Positions 1 to 6,072 of a stretch of DNA of 10,226 bases are shown here, piece after piece. A program made the translations under genes and the position numbers. The stretch covers positions 1 through 10,226 of the forward strand of contig JACCTQ010000011.1 in NCBI GenBank assembly GCA_013812265.1, in the 5' to 3' direction. The stretch is from Actinomycetota bacterium (GTDB taxonomy: Bacteria; Actinomycetota; Thermoleophilia; Gaiellales; Gaiellaceae). The notes under the pieces were generated by a model. It did not search any database. It saw nothing but the letters and a program-made list of their open reading frames with translations, and was not told the DNA's origin. Position 1 is the first letter of the stretch, and each line of letters begins with the position of its first letter.

Positions 1-1091
1 ATGCCGGGCCGCCCACCTGGCTCGCGCCGCGCGCCGGGCGCGGGTTGCGCACCCGGATCGATCGGCCCGCCGGGGCCGCCCGTAGCTCCCGGACCGCCCG
101 GCTCCGCGGGCCGGACGACCCCCGGCTGCTCGAGCGGAGGCGACGGCGAGGCCGTCGTGACACCGGCGGGAGGTTGAGGCGAAGAAGCCAGAACCGTCTC
201 GGGCGAGCTCGTCGCACCGGCCGCCGTCACGCGATCGGGAGCGAGCACCTCCCGGAGAGCGCTGGAGAGGTCACGCGTGGTGTCGTACCGCTCGTCGCGT
301 GACTTGGCCATGGCCTTCGCCAGGATGTCGTCGATCTCCGGCGGCAGATCCGGACGGATCTCCTTCACGGAAGGCGGAGGCTCGAGGAGGTGCGCGTACA
401 TCAGCGCGACCTCGGAATCCTTTTCGTACGCGGGGTTGCCCGTCAGGCACTCGTACAGCACACAGCCGAGGGAGTAGACATCCGCGCGCCGATCGAGCTC
501 CTTGCCCTCGATCTGCTCGGGCGAGGCGTAGTCGGCTGTCCCCACGAACATCCCCGTCCGTGTCAGGACGTTCGACGAGCGCTGCTTGGCGATGCCGAAG
601 TCCGACAGGTACACGTGGGGCGCGTCGTCCGCCCCGTGCCTGTCGGCGACCAGAATATTCGCCGGCTTCACGTCGCGGTGCACGAGCCCCTTGAGGTCAT
701 GGGCGGCGTTGAGCGCGCTCGCCACTTGCCCGATGATCGAGACGACGCGAACAGAGTCGAGTGGACCTTCCTTTTCCAGCAGTGTCTTGAGGTTCGAGCC
801 GGGCACGTAGCGCATGGCGATGTAGAACACGCCGTCCTCGTCGCCGGCCTCGTAGATCGGGATCACATTGGGATGGTCGAGGGCGGCGGCCAGCCGCGAT
901 TCGCGCGTGAAGCGCTCGCGGAACGACTCGTCCTCGCTGAGCTCGGGCGAGAGCAGCTTGAGCGCAACCGTCCGCTCGAGCTTCAGGTGCTGTGCCCGGT
1001 AGACGATGCTCATGCCGCCGTGGCCGATCAGGCCCTCGAGCCTGTAGCCCCCGAACTCGTTGCCGATCTTCGGAATCCAGGAAACGCTCAT
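1..1091 (-). CDS. Hanks-type Ser/Thr protein kinase, C-terminus beyond the left edge
   Basis: The gene starts at an ATG (1091-1089) and stays open to the window edge, giving 363 codons. The kinase domain fills about residues 16-285. It has a glycine-rich loop (GHGGMS, 23-28), the ATP-binding lysine K45 in ALKLL, the helix-C glutamate E64, HRD at 138-140 with K142 and N145, DFG at 164-166, an activation loop with Thr177 and Thr179, and SPE at 190-192. All catalytic residues are present, so it should be active. After about residue 285 comes a Pro/Gly/Ala/Ser-rich linker. In actinobacterial kinases of this family such a linker usually leads to a membrane helix and an extracellular sensor domain; that part is outside the window, so membrane anchoring is an inference. 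No good Shine-Dalgarno site precedes the ATG. The gene is divergent from the carbonic anhydrase gene and closely related in its N-lobe to the kinase domain of the gene at 6073. Confidence 0.93.
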   Translation of the reverse strand, partial: MSVSWIPKIGNEFGGYRLEGLIGHGGMSIVYRAQHLKLERTVALKLLSPELSEDESFRERFTRESRLAAALDHPNVIPIYEAGDEDGVFYIAMRYVPGSNLKTLLEKEGPLDSVRVVSIIGQVASALNAAHDLKGLVHRDVKPANILVADRHGADDAPHVYLSDFGIAKQRSSNVLTRTGMFVGTADYASPEQIEGKELDRRADVYSLGCVLYECLTGNPAYEKDSEVALMYAHLLEPPPSVKEIRPDLPPEIDDILAKAMAKSRDERYDTTRDLSSALREVLAPDRVTAAGATSSPETVLASSPQPPAGVTTASPSPPLEQPGVVRPAEPGGPGATGGPGGPIDPGAQPAPGARREPGGRPG

Positions 1092-1110
1092 AGCATCAGT
1101 TTGACAGCCA

Positions 1111-1160
1111 GGGTGGTCGACTGCCACCCCAATATGGTCGAAGTCGTGCGAACCTGTCAT
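1111..1160 (-). promoter_or_regulatory. Candidate promoter and overlapping inverted repeat upstream of the kinase
   Basis: Read on the minus strand, ATGACA (1160-1155) and CATATT (1136-1131) are separated by 18 bases, a plausible -35/-10 pair for the kinase gene. A perfect inverted repeat, GGGTGG / CCACCC with a 7-base spacer, lies at 1111-1129, where transcription would be expected to begin, so it could be an operator. On the plus strand a TTGACA lies at 1101-1106 but has no convincing -10 at normal spacing. The matches are by eye only. Confidence 0.3.
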
Positions 1161-1209
1161 TATTTCACTCCAGCCTCAGCCGCCCCGATCGGGCCCGACG
1201 CCTTCGCAC

Positions 1210-1725
1210 GTGGACAATATCGAGCGCATCCTCGACGCCAACCAGCGCTACGCCGAGCACCAGCACGACCCGCGGCTCTCCTCCAGCCCCTTCCTGCAGC
1301 TCGTCGTGATCACGTGCATGGACTGCCGGGTCGATCCGTACAAGGCCCTCGGACTCGCGCCCGGGGAGGCGCACATCCTGAGGAACGCAGGCGGGATCGT
1401 GACGAGAGACACGCTGCGAAGCCTCGTCGTCTCGCACAACCTCCTCGGCACCCGAGAGGCGGTGATCATCATGCACACCGACTGCGGTATGCGGAAGTAC
1501 GGCGACGCCGACATCCGGCGCCGGATCCGCGCGAACCACGGCGTTTCGACCCGCGCGAAATTCGAATCCTTCGATTCGATGGAGGAGGCCCTCGCTCGCA
1601 GCATCGCCGCAATCCGCGCGTGCCCCGGCCTGGCGCCGACGTTCGAGGTGACAGGGCTCGTCTTCGACGTGGCCGACGGGCGTTTGCGGGGGCTCGAAGG
1701 TGGCGAGCCGGGCCCGGCGGTCTGA
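1210..1725 (+). CDS. Beta-class carbonic anhydrase, short Rv1284-like type
   Basis: This 171-residue protein should catalyse reversible hydration of CO2 to bicarbonate in the cytoplasm, using a zinc ion. The zinc ligands are visible: Cys36 in a CMDCR motif (CxDxR, with Asp38 and Arg40 forming the catalytic dyad) and His89/Cys92 in HTDCG. The segments RNAGG (58-62) and LLGTRE (78-83) also match the family. Length and sequence recall the short mycobacterial enzyme Rv1284 (about 163 residues) rather than longer plant-like forms. The residue before Arg40, commonly Ser or Ala, is Cys39 here. The start is a GTG; no in-frame ATG lies nearby upstream and no clear ribosome-binding site is visible, so the start is moderately uncertain. 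The gene is transcribed away from the kinase and converges on the aldehyde dehydrogenase gene with only 18 bases between the stops. Confidence 0.93.
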   Translation: MDNIERILDANQRYAEHQHDPRLSSSPFLQLVVITCMDCRVDPYKALGLAPGEAHILRNAGGIVTRDTLRSLVVSHNLLGTREAVIIMHTDCGMRKYGDADIRRRIRANHGVSTRAKFESFDSMEEALARSIAAIRACPGLAPTFEVTGLVFDVADGRLRGLEGGEPGPAV

Positions 1726-1735
1726 GGGGCGACCG

Positions 1736-1747
1736 CTAGGGGCCTAG
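1736..1747. repeat. Small palindrome between convergent genes
   Basis: CTAGG and CCTAG flank a 2-base spacer, exactly at the junction of the carbonic anhydrase and aldehyde dehydrogenase 3' ends, and the repeat includes the dehydrogenase stop codon. It is too short to count as a convincing terminator; it is the only structure seen in the 18-base gap. Confidence 0.25.
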
Positions 1748-3270
1748 AACGGGAACGGATGCGGTGCCCGCCGCACCGTCACCCAGCGGAGCTCCGTGAA
1801 CTCGTTGATCGCTGCGCTGCCGCCGAAGCGGCCCCACCCGCTCTCCTTGACGCCGCCGAAAGGCATCTGCGGCTCGTCGCCGACAGTCTGGTCGTTGACG
1901 TGCACGACGCCCGCATCGATCTGCTGGGCGAGCTCGAGCCCCCGATCCGGGTCGCTCGTGATGATGCCGCTCGACAGGCCGTAGGACGTCGCGTTCGCTC
2001 GTCCGATCGCCTCCTCGGCGCTGTCGACGATCTCGATTGTCGCCACCGGCCCGAACGTCTCGACGCGCCCGAGCTCCGAGGCCTCGGGCACGTCGGTCAG
2101 GAGAGTCGGCTGGAAACAGGGGCCTACCGCTTTCCCGCCGGCGAGCAGTTTCGCGCCCTTCGACAGGGCGTCGTCCACCCGCCCCTTGACCACCTCGAGG
2201 GCGCTCTCGTTGATGAGCGGGCCGATGATCGTGTCCGGCTCCCTGGGGTCGCCGACCTTGAGGCCGCGTGTCTTCGCGGTGAGCCGCTCGACGAAGGAGT
2301 CTGCGATCGACCGCTCGACGATGATCCTGCGCGTGGACATGCAGATCTGCCCCTGGTGGAGAAAGGCGCCGAACGCCGACGCGTCGACGGCGTAATCGAG
2401 GTCTGCGTCCGCGAGGACGATCAGAGGGTTGTGGCCGCCGAGCTCGAGGACGAGCCGCTTCAGGTTCCGTCCCGCAGCCTCCGCGAGGCGCCGTCCGGTC
2501 TGCGTCGAGCCGGTGAAGTTGATGCAGCGGACGTGGGGACTCTCCACGAGCTCGTCCCCGATCGGCCCTGCCTCGCCGGGCGCGTGCGTGACGATGTTGA
2601 GCACGCCCGCCGGGAGCCCGGCGTCCCCGAAGATCTCGCCCCAGAGGAGCCCCCCGACGTACGGCGAGAGCTCCGAAGGCTTCAGAACGACTGTGTTCCC
2701 GAGCGCGATCGGGGCCGCGATCGAGCGAGCGGAGAGGATGAGCGCGGCGTTCCACGGCGCGATCGCCCCGACGACTCCGACCGGGCGGCGGATGCCCATC
2801 GCGAAGGCGCCGGAGTCGGACGGCAGGATCTCGCCCGTCGGCATGTAGCCGAGGGCGGCGGCCTGGCGAAACAGGCCGGGAACGAACTGGAGCTGGAACA
2901 TCGCCCACCCGACGGTGCAGCCCGTCTCGCGCGTGAGCCAGGAGGCGACGTCGTCCCGTCTTGCGTCCAGCACGTCGGCCGCCTTCAGGAAGATCGCCTG
3001 GCGCTCCGCGGGCGCTGTCTGCGACCAGTTCGGAAACGCTTCCGCCGCCGCCTCGATCGCGCGCCTGGCATCCTCCCGCGTTCCCGCCGGTACGGTGGCG
3101 ACCACCGCGCCGGTAAAGGGGTCCGCGTCCTCGAACGTCGCGCCTCCGGGGGCCTCGACCCACTCGCCGCCGATCAGCTGGCGGCACTCCCTCGCGGCCG
3201 ACCCGGTCAGAACAGCCGGTAGCCGGTACGGCTGATGAAGAACCCGCTTCCGGTACGGAGGCTCTCGCAC
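1744..3270 (-). CDS. NAD-dependent aldehyde dehydrogenase (vanillin/benzaldehyde dehydrogenase-like)
   Basis: The enzyme should oxidise an aldehyde, probably aromatic, to the acid using NAD(P)+ in the cytoplasm. Numbering from an upstream in-frame ATG at 3321 (525 residues), the catalytic residues are the oxyanion Asn191 (APWN), Lys214 and Glu217 of KPSE (a glutamate typical of NAD+ preference), the FTGSTQTG cofactor loop (269-276), the general base Glu293 in ELGG, the nucleophile Cys327 in HQGQICMST, and Glu421 in ETFGP. The HQGQICMST context recalls vanillin, benzaldehyde and salicylaldehyde dehydrogenases; the exact substrate cannot be read. Recognisable family sequence begins only around LIGGEW (about position 3175). 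The open frame extends upstream with starts only at GTG 3270 (used here) and ATG 3321; both overlap the upstream gene and neither has a ribosome-binding site, so the true start is unresolved. It is the last gene of the minus-strand row. Confidence 0.92.
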   Translation of the reverse strand: MREPPYRKRVLHQPYRLPAVLTGSAARECRQLIGGEWVEAPGGATFEDADPFTGAVVATVPAGTREDARRAIEAAAEAFPNWSQTAPAERQAIFLKAADVLDARRDDVASWLTRETGCTVGWAMFQLQFVPGLFRQAAALGYMPTGEILPSDSGAFAMGIRRPVGVVGAIAPWNAALILSARSIAAPIALGNTVVLKPSELSPYVGGLLWGEIFGDAGLPAGVLNIVTHAPGEAGPIGDELVESPHVRCINFTGSTQTGRRLAEAAGRNLKRLVLELGGHNPLIVLADADLDYAVDASAFGAFLHQGQICMSTRRIIVERSIADSFVERLTAKTRGLKVGDPREPDTIIGPLINESALEVVKGRVDDALSKGAKLLAGGKAVGPCFQPTLLTDVPEASELGRVETFGPVATIEIVDSAEEAIGRANATSYGLSSGIITSDPDRGLELAQQIDAGVVHVNDQTVGDEPQMPFGGVKESGWGRFGGSAAINEFTELRWVTVRRAPHPFPF

Positions 3271-3583
3271 GTCATGCCGTTGAACCGCGAGACGCAGCGG
3301 AAGCGTCCACGGATCGTCCATGAGTCGCCGTACGTGAGCACGGGCCCGCCGGGAAAGCTGTAGCCGTAGCTCGTCCGCGCGAACGACCTTCGTTCAAGGT
3401 GACGCCCGTGAACCGGCGGTTGTTGAGTGTCGTACACGCGAGCAGCGAGTCGGCCGGCCAGTAGCGGCAGCGGATGTTGCCGGTCGGGCTGCGGAACCAG
3501 TTGCTGTCCCACGCCGAGGCCTCCACCGCCGCCACTCCGGCGAGCGCGGCTCCGGTCAGCGCAACCAGTGCAAGTCGTCTCAT
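3207..3583 (-). pseudogene. Small secreted four-cysteine protein (DUF6636-like), split by a 1-base frameshift
   Basis: The start ATG (3583-3581) is fixed by a strong Shine-Dalgarno GGGAGG seven bases upstream. The first 65 residues hold a signal peptide (MRRLALVALTG..., likely cleaved after ...VEASA) and a mature start with SPTGNIRCRYW and LLACTTLNN. The matching second half lies in another frame: SFARTSYGYSFPGGP, then YGDSW, FRCVSRF, GMTCES and TGYRLF, ending at TGA 3209-3207. Between codon 65 (GAA, 3391-3389) and the TCG at 3386-3384 there are two bases instead of three, so one missing base would rejoin a 125-residue protein with four cysteines, probably two disulfides. It resembles small exported actinobacterial proteins of unknown function that I recall as DUF6636. 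Without correction, the first frame runs on to an out-of-frame stop at 3272. It lies 94 bases downstream of the amidase gene. A sequencing error or a real mutation would look the same here. Confidence 0.72.
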
Positions 3584-3590
3584 TCGATCG

Positions 3591-3596
3591 CCTCCC
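3591..3596 (-). promoter_or_regulatory. Strong ribosome-binding site for the small secreted protein gene
   Basis: GGGAGG on the minus strand sits 7 bases before the ATG at 3583. It decides this start over the in-frame ATG at 3631, which would put 16 extra residues before the signal peptide. It is the only textbook Shine-Dalgarno site I see in the window. Confidence 0.75.
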
Positions 3597-3636
3597 GTGC
3601 GACTCGTCTCGTTCGAGGGCGGTGGGGTCACCAGCG

Positions 3637-3664
3637 CGGCTCGATTGTCGCATGTTTCGAGCCG
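3637..3664. repeat. Perfect 8-bp inverted repeat between amidase and secreted-protein genes
   Basis: CGGCTCGA and TCGAGCCG flank a 12-base spacer, within the 94-base gap that follows the amidase stop codon. It could be a weak terminator of the amidase transcript or an operator for the next gene. On the minus strand the spacer and right arm include GACAAT, a passable -10, which makes the operator reading possible. There is no T-run after it. Confidence 0.4.
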
Positions 3665-3677
3665 GATCTACAGAGCT

Positions 3678-4460
3678 TCAAGACCGGGAGACGAAGGTCG
3701 CGAGCCCGCTGGCGATCGCCTGCGCCGCCCTCTGGCGGAAACCGGCACTCGTCTGGAGCCTGGCGTCGGTCGCGTTCCTCATGTTGCCCGTCTCGATGAA
3801 GACCTTGGGCACGTCGGAGAGGTTCAGGCCGCCGAGGTCGGAGCGGACGGAGAGCCCCTGCCCGCCGAGGTAGGTCGCGTAAGGCACGCCCGTGGCGAGG
3901 TAGGCGCGACGCATGGTCAACGCCAGGCGTCGGGACGCCGCGGCGATGTCGTCGGTCAGGCCTCTGAGGCTGGGCGGGTAGATGACGTGGAAGCCGCGGC
4001 CCGAGCTCGGGCCCCCGTCGGCATGGATCGAGACGGCCGCGGCGGCACGAGCCCGGTTGCCGATCGCGGCGCGCTGGGTGATGCATGGCCCCCAGCCCGC
4101 GTTCGAGCGCCGGGTCAGCACCACGCGGGCCCCCGACCGGCGGAGGATCGCCGCCACCCTGAGCGCGACGTCGAAGTTGAAGGCGGCCTCGGTATAGCCG
4201 GAGGCGGTCTCGGCCCCCGTGGTGTCACATGCCTTGCGTAGCGTGCCGGCGCCGACGAGCCGGTTGATCTCGCTCGAATGGCGGTAGTTCAGCCCGTTGT
4301 GGCCGGGGTCGATCACGATCGTCTTGCCCCGGAGGCTTGCGGGCGACACGGCGCTCGCCGGGCTCGCTGCGTCGGCCGCCCGCAGATCGAGCGAGACGGC
4401 AAGTGCAGCGGCCCCCAGCGAGCCCGCCAGGAACAGGAGTGCGTTCCGCCTCTTCAGCAT
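3678..4460 (-). CDS. Exported N-acetylmuramoyl-L-alanine amidase (Amidase_3), Rv3717-like
   Basis: This 260-residue zinc hydrolase should cut the bond between N-acetylmuramic acid and L-alanine in peptidoglycan, outside the membrane. Residues 1-32 form a signal peptide (LKRRN, then a hydrophobic stretch, then an Ala-rich cleavage region). The Amidase_3 domain spans about 45-257. The zinc ligands are His54 (DPGHNG), Glu91 (YTEAAFN) and His146 (SIHADG); the catalytic Glu223 is in FIETGNMRNA. Cys78 and Cys126 are placed like the disulfide pair I recall in the mycobacterial enzyme Rv3717 (Ami1). The protein lacks any wall-binding repeat, so it is a compact catalytic form. It starts divergently from the SIMPL-domain gene, 136 bases away, and leads a minus-strand row of three genes. 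There is no Shine-Dalgarno site; a -10-like hexamer ends 6 bases before the ATG, suggesting a leaderless mRNA. Confidence 0.94.
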   Translation of the reverse strand: MLKRRNALLFLAGSLGAAALAVSLDLRAADAASPASAVSPASLRGKTIVIDPGHNGLNYRHSSEINRLVGAGTLRKACDTTGAETASGYTEAAFNFDVALRVAAILRRSGARVVLTRRSNAGWGPCITQRAAIGNRARAAAAVSIHADGGPSSGRGFHVIYPPSLRGLTDDIAAASRRLALTMRRAYLATGVPYATYLGGQGLSVRSDLGGLNLSDVPKVFIETGNMRNATDARLQTSAGFRQRAAQAIASGLATFVSRS

Positions 4461-4466
4461 CAGCCG

Positions 4467-4495
4467 GTGATACCGGACGAGGAGGAGGTTCGCAA
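4467..4495 (-). promoter_or_regulatory. Candidate promoter of the amidase gene (leaderless)
   Basis: On the minus strand TTGCGA (4495-4490) and TATCAC (4472-4467) are separated by 17 bases. The -10-like hexamer ends 6 bases before the ATG, so transcription would begin at or next to the start codon. An inverted repeat CCGGT-GAT-ACCGG (4464-4476) overlaps the -10 and could be a small operator. Each hexamer matches the consensus at 4 of 6 positions. Confidence 0.35.
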
Positions 4496-4562
4496 GGGGT
4501 CACCTCAGTGCGCGGATCACGTCCGCGAGCATCCAAGGCCGGGTGGCAGCGAGCAAGGGGCC

Positions 4563-4592
4563 GTGACATTCCGCCCTCCGCTGGCGTATAGA
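4563..4592 (+). promoter_or_regulatory. Candidate promoter of the SIMPL-domain gene (leaderless)
   Basis: GTGACA (4563-4568) and TATAGA (4587-4592) are 18 bases apart, and the -10 ends 4 bases before the ATG at 4597. The purine run GAGGG between them lies too close to the ATG for a normal ribosome-binding site, so a leaderless or nearly leaderless transcript fits better. Confidence 0.4.
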
Positions 4593-4596
4593 GGGC

Positions 4597-5301
4597 ATGA
4601 AACGAATCCTGATCGTCCTAACCAGCCTCATCGCGGTTGCCGGGCTCGCCGCGATTGCGGCGGTCGTCGATGCCGACGACGCACCCGCCGCCGCCGCGGC
4701 CACAGACCCGGGCGGCATCACCGCGCAGGGAACGGGCTCCGTCACGTCGGTACCGGACCGCGCCACGCTGTCGTTCGGCGTCGAGAGCCAGGGTGAGACA
4801 GCGCGAGCGGCGCTCACTGCCAATGCCAACGCGATGCGGCGCGTGATCGCCGCGCTCGAGGCCGCCAACGCCGGTGACCTGACCACCCAATCGGTCTCGC
4901 TCTCGCCCCGGTACGTGGACAAGGGAGCGATTCAGGGCTACGTCGCAACGAACACCGTATCGGCCACCGTCAAGGAGCTCGGGCGGGTGGGCGACGTCAT
5001 CGATGCGGCCGTCGACGCCGGTGCGAACCAGGTGTACGGGCCGTCGCTCTCCCGCGAGAATCGGTCCGATCTCTACCGCGAGGCCTTGAAGAAGGCAGTC
5101 GCCCACGCACGTGCGAATGCTGTGGCGATCGCCTCGGCCGCCGACCTGTCACTCGGCCGGGTCATCAGCGTCGTCGAGGGCGCCGCTGCCGGGCCACCGA
5201 CGCTGTATGCAATGGACAGAGCCGCCGTCGAGTCGACCCCGATCGAGCCCGGCACCCAGGAGATCTCGGCGACTGTCACGGTCACGTTCGCCGTCTCGTA
5301 A
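4597..5301 (+). CDS. Secreted SIMPL-domain (DUF541) protein
   Basis: This 234-residue protein has an N-terminal signal or anchor segment (basic MKR, hydrophobic residues 4-24) followed by an Ala/Asp-rich spacer and one SIMPL domain, about residues 41-234. Family landmarks are GTGSVTSVPDRATLSFGV (45-62), LTTQSVSLSPRY (95-106), the IQGYVATNTVSATVK strand pair (112-126), then the helix EALKKAVAHARANA (162-175) and the closing strand ISATVTVTF (223-231). SIMPL proteins are periplasmic or exported; their best-studied members are E. coli YggE, linked to oxidative stress, and BP26, which forms channel-like oligomers. The molecular role here is unknown. The gene is monocistronic: it is divergent from the amidase and ends 13 bases before a strong hairpin. 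Confidence 0.9.
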   Translation: MKRILIVLTSLIAVAGLAAIAAVVDADDAPAAAAATDPGGITAQGTGSVTSVPDRATLSFGVESQGETARAALTANANAMRRVIAALEAANAGDLTTQSVSLSPRYVDKGAIQGYVATNTVSATVKELGRVGDVIDAAVDAGANQVYGPSLSRENRSDLYREALKKAVAHARANAVAIASAADLSLGRVISVVEGAAAGPPTLYAMDRAAVESTPIEPGTQEISATVTVTFAVS

Positions 5302-5313
5302 CCGCTACTTCCA

Positions 5314-5342
5314 CGGGGCGCCCTCGCAACGAGGGCGCCCCG
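5314..5342 (+). terminator. GC-only stem-loop terminator after the SIMPL-domain gene
   Basis: The arms GGGGCGCCCTCG (5315-5326) and CGAGGGCGCCCC (5330-5341) are perfectly complementary around a CAA loop, and C5314/G5342 adds a 13th pair. No T-run follows. Its position just after the stop codon and before the tRNA promoter region fits a factor-assisted or U-tract-less terminator as proposed for high-GC actinobacteria. Confidence 0.75.
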
Positions 5343-5387
5343 CGGCGTCATGACGACGGCCGGTCTTCGGCACGCCGGGCAGGGCGC

Positions 5388-5393
5388 TACGCT
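5388..5393 (+). promoter_or_regulatory. Candidate -10 element of the tRNA-Arg gene
   Basis: TACGCT fits the actinobacterial TANNNT pattern, and a start about 7 bases downstream would lie just before the tRNA 5' end at 5405. The -35 region is weak (TTCGGC at 5366-5371, 16 bases upstream). Confidence 0.35.
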
Positions 5394-5404
5394 GAGGCGC
5401 GAAC

Positions 5405-5476
5405 GCCCCCGTAGCTCAGTGGATAGAGCAGCGGTTTCCTAAACCGCGTGCACAAGTTCGATTCTTGTCGGGGGCA
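5405..5476 (+). tRNA. tRNA-Arg (anticodon CCU)
   Basis: All four arms pair fully. The acceptor is GCCCCCG (5405-5411) with CGGGGGC (5469-5475). The D stem is GCTC/GAGC, the anticodon stem GCGGT/ACCGC around the loop TTCCTAA, and the T stem ACAAG/CTTGT around the loop TTCGATT. The discriminator base is A5476 and CCA is not encoded. The anticodon CCT at 5438-5440 reads AGG, a rare arginine codon in GC-rich genomes. The gene stands alone after the terminator of the SIMPL gene. tRNA-Arg genes are common integration sites, but no integrase and no copy of the tRNA 3' end is seen in the window. Confidence 0.96.
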
Positions 5477-5570
5477 TTCTCGTCGAGTGTCGTCGAGCTC
5501 GGGGATTCGTACCTTCAAGGCCCTGGTCGTCGAGCGGTTCCCCGACCGCCGTCTACTGCGCGTCTACGCC

Positions 5571-5894
5571 CTAAGGCAACCGCTGGGCCAGCTTGTCGGC
5601 CATCCGCCGCGCGGTGGCGATCTCATGCTCAGTGCGTCCGGCCGTATTCGAGTCGGTCAGCTTCGCGTGCCTCCGGCGCCTTACGTCATCATCCTGGCGG
5701 TTCCGGATCGCCTCAAGGGCGCGCTGACCCCACTCGACCAAGTCCTCGATCTCCCGCCGCACCCAGTCAAGCTCGTCCGGGGGGGCGGCATCCCAAAACG
5801 CCATCGGCTCGATCGCCTCCAGCGCGGGGCCGAGCCGGAGAATCGTCTTCCGCGTCTTGTCGAACTGGCTCCATTCGCCGGCGGGTTCGACCAT
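5571..5894 (-). CDS. Hypothetical protein, 107 residues, downstream of tRNA-Arg
   Basis: I do not recognise this protein. It is charged and mostly helical in appearance, with no signal peptide, membrane segment or cysteine. The N-terminal half contains EWSQFDKTRKTILRLGPALE and EIEDLVEWGQRALEAI; the second half has a very basic stretch (RRRRHAK) and a closing helix, ATARRMADKLAQRLP. The tail pattern, a short lysine/arginine helix followed by a helix ending in R-ADKLAQRL, recalls small proteins seen in phage-like or mobile regions of actinobacteria, but that is an impression only. The chosen ATG (5894-5892) has a weak AGG upstream; a GTG at 5951 would add 19 residues of poor coding quality. It lies 95 bases beyond the tRNA gene, pointing towards it, and is divergent from the kinase-STAND gene. 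Confidence 0.5.
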   Translation of the reverse strand: MVEPAGEWSQFDKTRKTILRLGPALEAIEPMAFWDAAPPDELDWVRREIEDLVEWGQRALEAIRNRQDDDVRRRRHAKLTDSNTAGRTEHEIATARRMADKLAQRLP

Positions 5895-6020
5895 GCGTAC
5901 CTGAGTCGAAGCTGAGCGGCAAGGTCTCGCCCAACCCGAAACACCTCGCACGCGCGTCGCGCCGTTGCGGCGTGTGATCGGCTTGCCTACTTTGGCTACT
6001 CGATGCCGTCAGGAGTCATC

Positions 6021-6044
6021 GCCGGCTAGCCCGCCCTAGCCGGC
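6021..6044. repeat. Perfect 9-bp inverted repeat upstream of the kinase-STAND gene
   Basis: GCCGGCTAG (6021-6029) and CTAGCCGGC (6036-6044) flank the 6-base spacer CCCGCC. It sits 28 bases before the GTG start and 16 bases before the -10-like hexamer, where the -35 region should be. That position suits an operator for the 6073 gene; it could also fold as a hairpin in a transcript from upstream. No T-run follows it. Confidence 0.5.
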
Positions 6045-6060
6045 CGCACCTGTTTGCCCC

Positions 6061-6066
6061 TACAGT
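6061..6066 (+). promoter_or_regulatory. Candidate -10 element of the kinase-STAND gene (leaderless)
   Basis: TACAGT fits TANNNT and ends 6 bases before the GTG at 6073, the spacing expected for a leaderless actinobacterial transcript. No good -35 is present; the inverted repeat at 6021-6044 covers that region. There is no Shine-Dalgarno site. Confidence 0.4.
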
Positions 6067-6072
6067 TGCGGC

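Noticed and set aside
390..1739. Long plus-strand open frame (449 codons) across the kinase and carbonic anhydrase
   Set aside because: It runs antisense to the kinase and out of frame through the carbonic anhydrase; both real products are recognisable and this one is not.
1736..3187. Second minus-strand frame (483 codons) over the aldehyde dehydrogenase
   Set aside because: Arg/Gly-rich low-complexity translation; it is a frame shadow of the dehydrogenase gene, though its GTG at 3187 is discussed as a hint of an indel.
1759..3222. Long plus-strand open frame (487 codons) opposite the aldehyde dehydrogenase
   Set aside because: It mirrors the GC-rich codons of the dehydrogenase gene, whose minus-strand product has every catalytic motif. 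The plus-strand translation is Arg/Asp/Glu/Ala-rich and matches nothing.
3272..3631. Reading the first-frame 119-residue protein as the true product
   Set aside because: After codon 65 its sequence turns into Arg/Ala/Ser-rich low complexity, while the alternative frame continues the cysteine-containing family pattern to a natural end; the ATG at 3631 is also out-competed by the ribosome site before 3583.
5405..5600. Attachment-site repeat of the tRNA-Arg 3' end
   Set aside because: I looked for a second copy of the T-arm and acceptor sequence to the right of the tRNA and found none in this window.
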